Origin: Siniperca chuatsi
Lineage: Eukaryota > Chordata > Actinopteri > Centrarchiformes > Sinipercidae
Reading direction: 5' to 3'
Length of the DNA: 64,000 bases
Assembly (NCBI RefSeq): GCF_020085105.1
Contig: NC_058045.1
Location: 12,223,833 to 12,287,832, forward strand
How positions within the stretch are numbered: the first letter of the stretch is position 1; each line of letters starts with the position of its first letter. Position numbers and translations under genes: made by a program. The notes under the pieces were generated by a model, which saw nothing but the letters and a program-made list of their open reading frames with translations, was not told the origin of the DNA and did not search any database. Of this stretch, positions 48,161-61,743 are shown piece after piece.

Positions 48161-51100
48161 GTCCCTATATAATAACACAAGCATCCTAAGAGTGTCCATT
48201 TTTGTGACATGCACATACTCAGTATATTGTGCTTTCCAAAGTCTGAGCTTGTAATTGAAAACAAATGAGAAAGACTTGAGGGCACATGATGATGCTTTAA
48301 AAAAGAATGCCCTTTAGATGAAAACACAGCTGCATTTGTGGCTGCAAGATGACCATTCAAGCAGCAATATTTGATAAAAGAAGTTGTAGACAACCGTCTC
48401 CCTATTTTTCTCATTGTGTGTTGTGTGCATATGATATGAGCTCTGGTAGTACTGAAAATCTGCAGACTTTGTACAAAGAAAAGACCTCAGGAAATAAATT
48501 TAGCTTTTGGTCGCAGGCTGTGTCTTTGTTTTGGCTGAGTACACAGACAGAGGTGTGCCATATGGCAGCAGAATAGCAATCTGGAGGGGATTGTTTCAAC
48601 AGTGGTGCTTCTTTCTCAATAAATGGTGTTCATGGAGCTCCCCACTGTCCCCAGGGTGGGAGACAGGTGCTGCTGAGGGGAATAAAGGGCTGTTTGCACA
48701 GCTACCCAGCCCGTCAGTCTCCCAACTCATTTAGAAGGGAAGAGTGATTGTTTGCCCCAGGCCTCTCTAGCTGCATATACAGTGCAAGAGCTGCCTCAAT
48801 AGAGTTTCATATAATATGAAATGGTAAGAGGACAGTACAAAAACCTCATACATCTTCTCAGTTTTTCCTGTTTGCATAATATTTTGTAAATATATTAAAC
48901 TAGATGAAATATTAAGCTTTTATTCTCTTATATTGGGATAATTGTTTAATCATTTGCAGTGGTATGCCTGATATGCCAAATTTGGTATGATCATTATGAG
49001 GCAAGGCTGTAAATCTAAATTGCAAATAGAGCTTGTTTTCCTATATCATAACCGTCCATGTATCATAGGAGCTATCCTAATTGGAATGCAGTTAAGTATA
49101 GATCAGTCCAATCACTACAGAGATCTATTAGGTATCCTGTGGGCTGTGGAGACACTGATGATGCTGATGATGCTGTGGTCCAGTTTGTGGTGAGCTTAGC
49201 TATTTTTAACACAAGTCATTCCTCTGTGCAGGTACAGAGAATAAATTCTACAGAGGAGTTGGCCTAGCCACCTCCCACATGCTGCCTCAAGCACAATGCA
49301 GAGCTAATGAATCATGCACCTTCTGTGACTATCATTATCTGATCTGCCGGTGCCCTGTGTACAAACACTCTGGGAAGATTCAGTGATATATCTTGGATTG
49401 ATTGTGTTGCTCATCCTGTGCTACAGTTTTATTGCCTTTCAAGCCAAAGGAGTCTTAGACGTTTACCACATTGCATAATATGTAGCCCATGGCCTTCTTC
49501 TCTGATAGAAAGCTCACAACAAGGCACAAAGCAGATGCTCCAGTTGCTGTTTTTTAGGCCGATCCAGTGACAGCAATCATGACATAACAACATGAATAAG
49601 ATGCAACACTGCAAACATCTAATCAGCAGTAAAGCTGCAAAAACAAACAAACAAACAAAAACAAACAAGCAACCTAAGAAACATGTTTGCCACTTTGACA
49701 TCACAGACGCTATGTAAAGAAATGTGATGCAAATACAAATTTAACATTCTGATAATATTGGAGATTTTAGCTACCTAGTTGTGTAAGACGTGCAGTATTT
49801 CTCTGTGTGCTTGTTTTCTGTATTTCTTGATGTCGTGCATGTGTTTTGTTTTGTTCAAATTTGTAAATGTGTCTCTTCTAGTTTTTTTGGATGTGATGTA
49901 TGTGTTGTCAAAATGGTGTCTATTTGCTTGTTTTTTCTTGCAGAGCATTGAGCTCTCTCAGCCACTGTAATACTTTGATGTTTCCGAGAATAGATATAAT
50001 ACTGTTATTCTGTGAGCTACTGAGAACTGGGGTAAAGTATGTGTTAACACGCTTGGCCAATAAACTTGATTCTACATGTGGAGCATTAAGCATCATGTGA
50101 TGCTTTAATAGTGCTGTATAGAAAACAGATGCTAGTCTCTTGCCGTATGATCAGTTTGTAGTCTGGCTTACAAAACAAACTGTTTTCAGAACAATATTGT
50201 CACCCCTAGACATTACTGTAATAATAGTGAGGTTGATCTATTCCTGTACATTTGGTTTATCTGTGTTGCTTGACTCATACTCATACATACTTTATTGCTT
50301 ATACTTTCTCAGCGTGTTCAGCAGAGAAACAAGTTTCACAAGTTTCCCTCCTGAATGAATAGCTAAGTTTTGCTGCACCATCTTCATTGACCACTGCTCT
50401 CACTCCCAGCTCCTTTGGGCTTTCCTGAAACGCCTCTTATACGGAAGGAATTAACTGGCCTCTATAATTAATGAGAGTAGCTAACTGAAGAGTGGCACCA
50501 GAGCTTTATGGAAAGCCCCCAAGAGTGCCCTTCAGGACATCCCATTACCCCTCTCCCCTGGTGGAAGCAGACTCTGACTGTTGTTGCTGGCTTGGTAATG
50601 ATGTAGTGTGGTGGCAGTTATGGCTGAGGGGTGCTGCGGTCTGTAGGAAGTACAATCAAGCTGAGATTATTCTTTGTTATAGCTACAAATCTAGTGTAAC
50701 TGTTGTCAGTACATTTTTTTGTCTTTTAGAAAAAGAATGTTTACTTTTATTTACTGCAACAGCTGTGAACCTTTTCATCCCTCAATCACAGGTCTCGATA
50801 AGCTTGATTCTAATTCATACTATAGAGAAATTTTCATCTGTACACAGTGACATAATTGAAAAGAAACAACAATTAAGCAGGTTCTCTGTTTTTTGCATTA
50901 ATTACATCATTGCCCCAGCCAGAATGTTTATTAAAATTTCAAGCGACTAAATAATAGAGGAGTGAATATGTGAATTATGTATTTTTTATGGAATACTGGG
51001 GACATTTGATATTCAGACATTAGTATACTTTACCAGGAAATTGGCAATGCAGTAAATGTAGGCCACTCTTCTTGATCAAATCCAATGTTGGTTATTGCTA

Positions 51101-51619
51101 ATTTGGCAGAAACCAACACATTGCCTATCTCTAATAGTTCGCTTTCATCTTTTTTAACTGTAGTGCGGGCAAACTATTAGCGTTTGAGTCTTTGCCAAGG
51201 CTGTGCCCTTCTGCGAATGGTGGAGTAATTACCACCCAGCTGTCAGGCCCTGTTTGCTCTGTGACAGTTGACCAGACTTTGCAGTCAATACTTCACTGCC
51301 CACTTCATTCACTGCAAACATCACCTTGATTTGATTTATCGCTAAGACCCCTGTCTCTGAATCAAAGCACACAAGACAAGGATTGTGGAGGATCAGCAAC
51401 ATTTTGTTTTGGGATTTTTTTTGGCCTTTCTTACAGCAAAAGGCTTTTTTTATGGTGCACATTTCGACTTTCCAATCACTGGTGTAACTTGTAACATTAA
51501 TTATTGCAGCATGCCATGCCAGGTGTGCCAGTCCCACTGCTCTGTAATTGCACATGCTCGATCACTGGTATAGCTTACTGCTGCATCTAAACGGTACAAA
51601 ATCCTCATTAATGTGATAA
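48161..51619 (+). other. frmd5 intron 1, no exon seen
   Basis: Includes an (AAAC)n-like run at 49641-49666 and a LINE-tail-like string CTTGGCCAATAAACTTGATT near 50052. Two dense non-repetitive blocks (48585-48790 and 50395-50560) are candidate conserved elements. Confidence 0.4.
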
Positions 51620-52308
51620 AGTTGTGAAGTGGGAGGAGCTATTTTGAGCGCCCCTAGTTCCAGAAGTAAAAGCCCATTAGTTGTTCCCTTAGACAATGTT
51701 GCATGACTCACAGTTGAAACACTTCTACGGCTTGGATCAGCATGAAACTCTCCCGGTTGAATCATCAGTACAAAAGATTAAGAACTGTGTTAGAAAATAT
51801 CTGGTTCTTTGATAAAAAGTCGAAGGTACAAGCCCGTGTACATAAAAACTCCCAAGGTGCATTGTGCTGCAAGAAACATTCAATCACAGAGCTTAAAATT
51901 CTGTTACATGCGCTGCTAACAGCGGGCGGAAGCTAAAAATTGCGCTGTTGAGGAAAGTGATTCTACAACATGCAGCTTAAACCAATTCACTTTTAATTTC
52001 TGTGTCACTTCTGGATGAATTCACCAACTATAGCACCGTCTTTTGTTCCCAACTGCAGTGCCAAAGCGTTTTGACTCTTCTACGGCTCACACACAATGAC
52101 GAACAACACATGATTTCTCAGAAACAAAGTTGAAATAGTTAAAACTGGTGGTCATAGCATAAACCTATAGAGTTGTTGCATTATCCAGGAGAGTCCCATG
52201 ATTCTATGTTAAGTAATATTGAGGAAGGATACTGTTTACAGAAAGTTTGAAACGGGAATATAGAATTGGGACACTTCTGGAACCAGCTGCCCTTCCCACT
52301 TTGCAACT
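51620..52308. mobile_element. Non-autonomous DNA transposon, about 690 bp
   Basis: Imperfect inverted ends: AGTTGTGAAGTGGGAGGAGC at the left, and at the right, read on the other strand, AGTTGCAAAGTGGGAAGGGC. Both are followed inward by GTTCCAGAAGT. The interior is not open. A short piece near 52038-52072 could encode APSFVPNCSAKAF, but this is too short to assign a transposase type. No target duplication is obvious. Confidence 0.6.
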
Positions 52309-52309
52309 C

Positions 52310-52373
52310 TAATAGTTACACTTGTGCTTTCCTTTTACAACAAGTCAAACTATCTGCTGTGAAAAAGGTCTAT
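52310..52373. repeat. Solo arm of the 217-bp MITE
   Basis: AGTTACACTTGTGCTTTCCT through TATCTGCTGTGAAAAAGGTC matches the right arm of the MITE at 39227-39443. The other arm is missing. It abuts the element ending at 52308. Confidence 0.6.
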
Positions 52374-55300
52374 TAAGATCTCTGTTCAATGGCACAGTTG
52401 TTGCTAAACAACACAAATCCCTTCTATGTCCGTCTCTGTCAGTGGAGACTTATGCACGTCTGTTAATTTCTCAGCATTTCTGCTGTAGAAGTTCATAGCT
52501 TTATGATGTACATAATGATTTATGGATGTATTAAACATTAAATGGATCATCCAAATTGAGTAGTCCATCCATTCCAGTAAAAGCTGCTTAGACAGCACAG
52601 CATTTGCTGAAAAGGTAGCCTATCTATTGCTTCTTATTTGCATGTCCATAATGCATGTGCATTAGCGCCGTTCTCTGGCTCAGCCTGGCTGACTGCTGGC
52701 CCACATTACTCTTTACATTTTGTAATGGATGAGCATGGCAAAGAGTCTTTGTGGACGAGTTTGAGACTGTGTGCTAAAATGGCTGAACACGATAGTGCTG
52801 TCTTTGGAGGCTTGGTTTACACCTACACCACACAATTTTTGCTATTTGAAAGCAAAATGAAGACCTATACTTACACTTCTGGTTATTTTATACTCAAAAC
52901 AGCAGAGTGTCCTCAGAATACATGCATTTCCTCTAAACTACATGAGGTGTTCAACACAAGCATGTTTCTTTGGCCCAATTCAAACAGGCACAGGAATTTT
53001 TGGCAATAATATACACACAGCACATTGCATTTTTTCCTCAGGACAGTGCTTGGCATATTGCACTGCACCACTTTTCTTCCTTGCGTGCTCTACACCACAG
53101 ATAGTGGTGGCTTTGTTTTCTTCTCATGACTGACAGTAATCCTTACTCATTTTTACACAAATATAAAGAAACTAGATTCCACAGCCCTGTACTGTGTGAA
53201 ATGCAAATACAATAAATATATAAGGTTGACAAGTTGGTCAACAAGACTGCACCAGGTACAGCATGAAATCACCTCTAATACTGTATTGAGTCAGGCAATA
53301 TTACATCTCTGTAGTGCACCAAGCCACAGCTTTTCCCTGGTAGATGTTCAGAAGGAGAATCATGACTATATAAATGCTTGGAGACCTATATAATTGGAAA
53401 GAAATAAAGGCCAATTCTTAAGTGCTTTGTAAATCTTGTCAGTGTTGCTATGCTGAGTGTGGGTGTTGAAGGTCTTTTGTCAAGGTCATTACCTGATGAG
53501 TCACCGTGGGGAGGCAATGAGAGAAAGGGAGAGGGGGCACAGCAGACTGCCAAGCCAACAATATAATATTATTTAAGCACGGTCACAAATCCTTTAATAT
53601 GTCACCACCGGAGAAAGACAGATGGATGCCTCATTCCTTTTAGAGAATAAGGTCACAGAAAGGCACCAGAAATTTAGTTCACAGAGAATCAAATATGCGT
53701 GATATTGAAAGCTGGTTTATATATTACTGCTATCTCTCTTGTTTTATACTGTCCTTCCAAGTAGAAGACAAGGTTTTCACTAATTGAACCCCATAATCAT
53801 CTCACACTTACAAAGTAGATGTTTTTGGCTGTTCATGAACAGCAGAGAGATGTTCTGAGTCTCCGTCTCCTTCTGCACACAGACCGGTATGTGGATCACA
53901 ACCCACTCTGCAGGTTTATTTCTCTGTGACCCTGTTCTTAGTAGTAGTGGATTATTTCTCTCAATCAAGATGTTTTATGTAACCACTAGCCTGAGAGGAT
54001 TATAGAAAGACATTCCGCTTTTAGAATTTAGTCCAATAAACCATGAAGATGCGACCCTACTTTCTGTCGTATGTTGTATGTGAATAATAATCCTTCTGGT
54101 GTGAAACATGGTTGGTTGTGTTTCCAAGGCATCACTGGATATGTACTTAATATATCATTAAATATTTACGAAAATAAATATCAGGTAGAAATGATACACT
54201 CCTTGATTTCTCGGCCAAAATGCCGACATTAAAATTGATGTAGAGTAGCTTAAACATGCACTTGTGTTGTAATCCGTGTTCTCATTTATCTTTGGTGTTC
54301 CTGAGTGGCAGCCAAGGAAAAATGACATTTCCATGTCCTTGGAGTTCTGGGATGCTGCACCTCATCACCATGGCAACTGCTCATTTCGTCATTGCTCCCC
54401 AGGTGTGCTGTGTAATGTGTGCCCAAACTCTCTCCCTGCTCCCAGCTATGTCTCCCCTCATGCTGCACTTTCTCGCTCACCTCATGTAACACTTGATACC
54501 TTCATCATGACAGAGCTAGATGTTATTACATTCATGATTTAATGATTATTCGTTGTTTACGCTAAGCGTTTCCTTTTGTTTTCTCACCATATCACCAAAT
54601 CTGTGAGTCATCACCATAGTTGACAGGCAAGCTGGGTACCTGACCTGTTATCTCTAAGATTTTCCGTTTGGCTCACTAAACAAACTGCTGTCTTCCCTTC
54701 CTGTATTTACAAATTCAGCATGCCAGTAAAGACTGGAAAACAACAGCAAGTGGCGGCACATCACAGTGAGCAATGCAGCCCGCAGATGAAAATCCACTTG
54801 TTCTGGTACAGTAATTAGTGCCTGAAGGGTGCAGCATTAACACATTCTGCTAATCCAGCGCCGGTGCTCCAGTGGGCTCAGGGCTAGGAGAGTAGGACTG
54901 AATCCTAGTGGAGCAGATGGATGGCGTGATCCGAGGCAGGCTGAAAGGGGCCCTGATCATTAAAAAGGCTGATTACATGGTGGTAATGAGATCAGCATTT
55001 TGGGCTGGCGGTTTGCTGAAGATCCAGTTCTCTCTGGGCTTCTACACCAGGGTTTAGATGACTTTTGTCTTAAAAGTATTTTTCTAGTGCATTCGACTCG
55101 AGGTCGTGGTTCTCTAGAGGGAATTTGTCATTGAATTAAAATAATGAAAATGGATAGATGGCTGTATGCGCCCTCATTCATCCTAGAACAGGGATTACAA
55201 TTTGATTACACTTATTTATTAATTAGGCAAAGTCAAAAAGAAGCAAGGGCCTCGTGTGACAGGATTAAAACTGATGTAGTGGCTGTGATGTTTCTGTGGG

Positions 55301-58300
55301 ATGGAAACAACTTGGCTCTATTCATTTTTGAAAGTCAAGTCGTTTGGATGGTGAGCAATCTGTATAACCATAGAGCCATAAATGCAGGCATGTTGATAAA
55401 TCTATCAGTATACTTCCCAGTTGCAGTTTTCTTTTGCTGACTAGAGAGGTTCTCATTTTATGGGCTGTGAGATTTTCACCCAACAGCTCATCTATCTAGA
55501 GCAGAACAGCAGCAGCAGCACAGTGGGCGACGAAGGTGATGATAATGTTGAGACACACCTTTTTCTTCTGGGACCAATGCTCTCTGTGCGCTTTATTCTG
55601 AGGTGGTGGATGTTCTCTAGCAAAACCACCACTGTAAACGTCATATTCAGCTCAGTACTCATTCTTGTCATGGTGTGTAAAAGGATAACTCTTGATTTAA
55701 CTTTTAGGACAAGATGTGAACAACATTTATATGCAGCAGTACTGTGTACAGATGGAATGATTTGTTTCCTTAGCTCACGTTGCAGTTTTCTGTTGATGGA
55801 ACTTTCTAATTGGTTTCCTGACCATCTTCTGCTGGGATTTGAGGGAAATGTTTATGCATGTGAGCACAACACAGATACATCACCAGTTGACATTAAGGAT
55901 GACTAAGCAAATAGTTCTCATTTAACCATTGAAAGGTATTTAGTTTTAGCATAGGGCATAGGAAATAAACACAGGAATATTTGAGCCTTTCTTTAAATCT
56001 CAGACTTTGCACAGTATTTTTTAATGAGACTCACCAGGGAGACTGCCCACTGCCTGCAGCGCTGGATGACATCATCGCTCCCAGAGCTGCATGACTGTGT
56101 AGAGGTTGGAAAGACAGGGGGAAAGGGCCTGCAGTAAAAAGTGCAGCCTCCCACACCACCCCGGTCCCAGTTACACCACACCACATGCCACCCTGTGCAG
56201 CCAAGCCATGCCAATCTAGCTTCCCCCTGGGCAAACAAAGACCCCTTTCAGGCCAGTCCCTACTGTGATCATGCAGAGCAGAAGCAATCTGTTCCTCTTG
56301 GCTGCTCACTGTGAAGTGACCCAGCCTTTTCCTTGCTACAGCTTTACTGATTTGTGCAACGCTCAACCAGCCAGGCTGATTCTGCTTGTTGAATTTTCTG
56401 TTTGGTCCTGTCTGCCTTGGAAAGGGCATGGAGGCTGAGATGAGAAATCCCCTCAAGTGTCTGTGGCAATGCATCAGCGTATTCTGTGTGGGTTTTGATT
56501 TGAGAGGCAGAGGTCCACGGTCTATAGCCTTTAAAACAAACCACAAGCTAATGATTGAGGGCAAACTACAGTTTATTACAACAGGTTTACTTTTTGTAAC
56601 TCATGTCATCGGTTTGCGGCGACATCGCAAAAAATAGGTCCAACGCGGAAAGAAACACAAGCGGTCAGACAATTACACAGGTTGTAAACAAGCCAACAGT
56701 TTAGCCAGATGAGCTACCACTTTATTCAGAGGTAAAACAGAGAGTGAACACATCCGTAATTGTTGCTAATAATCCCCCAGTGCACAGAAAAACCAACTAA
56801 AAACTAAATCAAAATCAGGTGCCAGAATTAACAGATTCTCTGACCAGAAAAAAAAACTGAGAAAAGGGAGTTACAGCTTTTTTATTTGGAAAAAGTTAAA
56901 GGCCTGTCTGTATGAGAACAGTAAAATGAAAGTGCAATTTACTGACCACCATCATTGGATGAGTGTCCTTTAGAAAACAGAAGTTGGTTACTTCATCAAC
57001 CTATTTATAGCATTGTATACTGGCCTTGCAGTGTCCATCACATTTATCACACACCACATATGTTGTTCATATCCTGCAGCCTTAGCCTTTGATGATGTGG
57101 ATTCTGTTAGTGAGAAAGTGGAACAGTAGCTGAAGGTACTTCGCTGACATTGAGTGACTTTCCTGAACTCACCTTCCTTTTGATAGTTTAGGATGCTCCA
57201 GGGCCAGAATGCTATTTGCTTCACTGACGATGTCCAGACTGGCCAGTCCTCACCAGCATGCACCTGTACTCCCATCAGCCCTCTGGGGTGATGTCACATC
57301 TCCACTCTATCATTCAGCATACTCCCATTTCTTTCTACCTGCAGCATCAATTCACTGGCCTCATTCAGTCAATTTCTGCAGTAGTTAAGGTGTTCAAGAA
57401 GCCTCGACCTACAAAATAAAAAAGCCTTTGAGCCCCCAAGATGTTTTTAAGGTTATCAGAGAAGCTTTTGTTTGCAATAGAATGAAGTAAATCGCAGCCC
57501 CGTGAACTGTCAGTTTTTATTAGGAAGACAAAGGGGAAATTTAGCAAATTAAAAGCAAAGGAGAAAAAGTGGAATAATAATATTTCACTAATGTCCGATT
57601 GGGAAATATCACTAGTTTAGAACCATAGTCACTGTAGATGTTTAACTCTTCTTCATAGACAGGTTATTTAGTGTTAAACTCTCACACTCTCTCTTTATCA
57701 TTAGGTAATTTGCTACTCATCTATTCTGAAAACTAATCAATAGCTGAGTAAGATGTATTTGTCAGGATATTGACTTGTTGGTTTTCAGCAGTACCCTGTC
57801 TTTTCCTGTTCATCAGCAAAGAGTCATAGCTTTTAGACCAGATAACAGAAAACCTGACCTGAGTATTAATACATCCATCACAGCATTTTAAAGGCATTTT
57901 AAAGAAAGACTGATCGAGCAATAAATTAACAATGAATATTTTGCATTTTGCATGAAAAGAGTTTTTGTGCTGACATTACACTATCTTCAACTCTTTATCA
58001 TCTGGCAATTTGGGAAACTTTTTTTGAGATAAAAATCCCAGTTCTGTTAATTCTATTAATTTGGTTATCTGTCCTGTTCAATGACTGCAAGCTGTAACAA
58101 CTGTCGGTGAGAACTCTTTCTTAACAGCACTACAATCTTAGTTGGAGTTGGGTATTCAAAAGGGGAATATAAAGGAGCTCTCCATTTTTGGTCACACTGA
58201 CTCAGTCACACTGAGTCTACTTTTTCCAGTGTGGTATTACAGTACTGTGGGCAAGAATCTCATTTTACCCAGTGAAGTAGAAGGCTCTTGTAAAGACACT

Positions 58301-58639
58301 TTCAAATGTGAAGATGCAGCTATCTTAATTAGAAGTTGAAGATTTTCTTACTCAGAGAAGAATGAGACTTCCATAAGCCGTAATGTTGTTAGTGCTTTGT
58401 CTTGTATGCATTGTTTTATTTATGGTCTAACTTCCTGTGTATACAATGTTCTCTGAAGGATAATAGGTATTTTCAGGTGAAATATACAACCTGACCAATG
58501 TTTGTGGCACATTAAGATTTTTATGTGCATATCTTTAGCATTTATCAGAAATGTACAAAATATGAATATTTTCAATAAGAATTTTATAAGAAAATAAGAA
58601 CATAAGTGTGTTAAATTAAATGTAAAATTTTACTTTAAA
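52374..58639 (+). other. frmd5 intron 1, no exon seen
   Basis: Unique-looking sequence. No exon or RNA gene. A block at 54700-55045 is GC-balanced, non-repetitive and rich in TAATTA-type motifs, and is a candidate regulatory element. A short CAG run is at 55507-55519. Confidence 0.4.
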
Positions 58640-58649
58640 TACAACTATA

Positions 58650-59065
58650 CAATTAAGCTTGTACTAGTCTAAACTTTTTGATTCAACACTAGTATAAAAA
58701 AAACGATACTCAATACCTCGTTCGATACCACTGCAAAAACAAAAAAAGTCCTAGGCACACAGAATAGGATCATTTTTTCTTTTTTTTACTAACAACCAGA
58801 GTGGGAAATTAGCACTAGCCACCAGCCATATGCTGGTAAAATATGAAAAAGGCTGGTTGATTTCAGACACAAAATAATGATTTACTATTGAGTGGCTGAT
58901 GAATTTGAACATTTATCTGTCAGTGGCTGGTAGATGTTCACTTTTTAAAAACAACTTGCAAACAGTGCTGGTACAGAAAATCTGTGCAGTCTTGGGTTAA
59001 AAAAATCTCATTGTAGATCTTTTTTTATAGCTTCGGTACTTTCTATACTATCGAATGTATAATTA
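58650..59065. repeat. Probable DNA-transposon remnant
   Basis: The outer parts carry TCGTTCGATACCACTGC and TTCGGTACTTTCTATACTAT, which look like worn inverted ends. The interior contains GTGGGAAATTAGCACTAGCC and CCATATGCTGGTAAAATATG, familiar from dispersed fish repeats. Boundaries are uncertain. Confidence 0.35.
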
Positions 59066-60990
59066 ATAAGATCGTGCCATTTTAAACATGTGGTTGTGGT
59101 CGAAGTAGCGATACTTTTGACAACCTTAGTGTGTACTGTAAGTGCCAAAACAATGATCAACTCACAAGCAGCAGGCAAACATGTTTCTGTATTTGCCCTT
59201 ATAGTATCTTCCACATTTGAGATGTTTCTCTCTCACCCATGGCATTTGCACTGTTATGATCTTTCAGTGTCACATTATTCGGTGTAACGATGCCATTTCA
59301 TCTTCCATTTTCAACTCATTCAACTGTACAAATGATTTATGCCAAATAATACCACATCTCTTGTTAAACCACTATACATAAAAATGTTAAGCTTACATGA
59401 TTGATATTCTGAACATCAATTCAAATGGTCTTCCTAAATATCAGTTACGTTGTTTTTTGTCTTTTCTGTTGACCCACTCGCATCTTGATCGAATGAACAG
59501 TTCTTTGCTCAACTGTTAAGTTTTTGGGTGAGGTTGGCACCTCAGTGTTTTGCTTCAGGCAAAAGATTATTTCTGAGCTCACTCTTCGCAATCTTGAAAC
59601 GTCAGTTTGCTGTCACTTTACAGTGAGTTTGAAAGCAATAATTTTGAGTCAAACAGATCTTCTTTGATAAGATTTAAATATTTTATTCGCTAAGCTATTT
59701 AGAGTTGCGTCTTACTCACTTGTTTTTCCATTTGAAGTCTGGCACACTCAAATCAATACCTTATGTAAGCTGTGTGGGAGACAGCTGAAGATGTATTTGA
59801 GACTCTGTTACTTAAGAAGACTGAGTGCTATCTTTACATTGTGTATGTTCTGCAAGAAGTCGCCTACCTTCATTCAAAGGGCATGCATTGAAGAATAAGG
59901 CCCTGAGTAAGAGAGGCTTATAAGAAGTGCTACTCACAGATACCACTGTTGCCATGAGACTGTGGTTTGAAGCACAGCTCTGTTTTGAGAAAAGTTCAAA
60001 TATTTTTAACACCTAATGCTTAGGCCGATGTGCAACAGAGTTATGCTAAACCCTCTGCTATGAACATGCAATAGTGTGCCTATAAGCGGCAAGAATAAGA
60101 AGCCGGTGCTGCAATAGTACACTGTATGTTGTATGTTTTCTGCTCAGCTCCCCTCCTGTCTCTTTCACTGTCGACTGCTGTCTTATCAGCTTATGAGGGA
60201 CGATATTTTCACACAGCATGAATAACAGGGAGAGAAAAGGCCATGTTTGTCCCTCCGGGTTTGTGTTAAGTTTTAGGAGGTTGAGGGAACTGGTTACGGG
60301 AATACACTCAGATTGTCAGTGATGGTTTGACATAATGTGTTTGAAATGACTGTGTCTACTAAAAGCTAAAGGACACAGTTAACCACCTGTGCTTCAGTGT
60401 GTCATTTTTGTTAACATATCCTCCTATTACCTGCTCAGCAATTTGTCATTCTCTGCTGAAAAACTGCTGGAACATATTCAGTCTCTGCTTTGTATTACCA
60501 CATGATGATACTGGATCCCCTATGATTGCATGGGAGGTTTTTAACCTTCAGTTGCTGTGGAGCCATAAGACAATCAGCACCATGTCTCCCCTGAGGAGAA
60601 CAAGCTAAGCTGCATAGGACTGAAACTGAAAGTCGGCTAAAAGAGTTCTCACAGCTGCCTTTGAAACTTCTATTTTTTGCTCTACTTCTGGAGATTCATC
60701 CTAAGAGGCTTACTTTATATTAGCTGTACAATCAGATTGCTCTCAAAATACCAGCTTTTAATTAAGCATGCAAACCAATTAAGTTATGCTCCTCTTCATT
60801 TTCCCTGTGGTTAACCTCAGACAAGGTTAGCTGCAGAGGCGTCCACTCTCACAGGGTTTGTGCTCAGATTCAGAAGCCTCTCTAGTTTAAAGTGAACAAG
60901 CTGAAGCCATGTCAGCTGATTGAAAACTCCTGTCAAGCACTCCATGCAGGTGACTTACACACACATTAACCGTATCTGTCACAGCTGACC

Positions 60991-61063
60991 TTGTGGTGAG
61001 CAGTTTCATGTAGGAAATATCGGTAGAAAGAAAATAGCTCCTACATGAAACTGCTCACAACAA
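60991..61063. repeat. Long near-perfect hairpin
   Basis: Two 25-bp arms (60991-61015 and 61039-61063) pair with a single mismatch around a 23-nt loop. The arm core is GTGAGCAGTTTCATGTAGGA. It could be a MITE or a transcribed hairpin; the sequence to its right, up to the neighbouring Tc1 derivative, also looks repeat-like. Confidence 0.8.
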
Positions 61064-61174
61064 ATCTGTGGATTATCTTGAGTAACCGGGTCATGATTTC
61101 TGGAAAGAGACATTGCTGTTGAGTTTTTCAAATGTATTTTTGTGGCGCTTTGAGCACCACAAGCCGAGTGCCTA

Positions 61175-61741
61175 CAGTGGTGTGCAAAAGTGTTTGCCCC
61201 CTTCCTGATTTCTTATTTTTTTGCATGTTTGTCACACTTAAATGTTTCAGATCATCAAACAAATTTAAATATTAGTCAAAGATAACACAAGTAAACACAA
61301 AATGCAGTTTTTAAATGAAGGTTGTTATTATTAAGGGAAAACAAAATCCAAACCTACATGGCCCTGTGTGAAAAAGTGATTGCCCCCTATACCTAATAAC
61401 TGGTTGGGCCATCCTTTGCAGCAACAACTGCAATCAAGCGTTTGCGATAACTTGCAATGAGTCTTTTACAGCGCTGTGGAGGAATTTTGGCCCACTCATC
61501 TTTGCAGAATTGTTGTAATTCAGCCACATTGGAGGGTTTTCGAGCATGAACTGCCTTTTTAAGGTCATGCCACAGCATCTCAATAGGATTCAGGTCAGGA
61601 CTTTGACCTGATGCCCTTTGCGTTTGTGTTTACTTGTGTTATCTTTGACTAATATTTAAATTTGTTTAATGATCTGGAGTGTGACAAACATGCAATAAAA
61701 TAAGAAATCAGGAAGGGGGCAAACACTTTTGCACACCACTG
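61175..61741 (-). mobile_element. Internally deleted Tc1-type element
   Basis: 567 bp flanked by TA on both sides. Inverted ends CAGTGGTGTGCAAAAGTGTT and the matching right end; the repeats run inward with GATTTCTTATTTT and TAAATATTAGTCAAAGATAA. A minus-strand transposase remnant at about 61393-61610 contains SPDLNPIEMLWHDLKKAVHA and RCKRLIASYRKRL, the C-terminal end of the DDE domain. The rest of the transposase is deleted. It is a different Tc1 family from the element at 10-1496. Confidence 0.9.
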
Positions 61742-61743
61742 TA

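Noticed and set aside
56031-56564. 177-codon minus-strand ORF
   Set aside because: No recognisable domain, and no supporting splice sites or partner exons. Isolated in an intron, so most likely chance.
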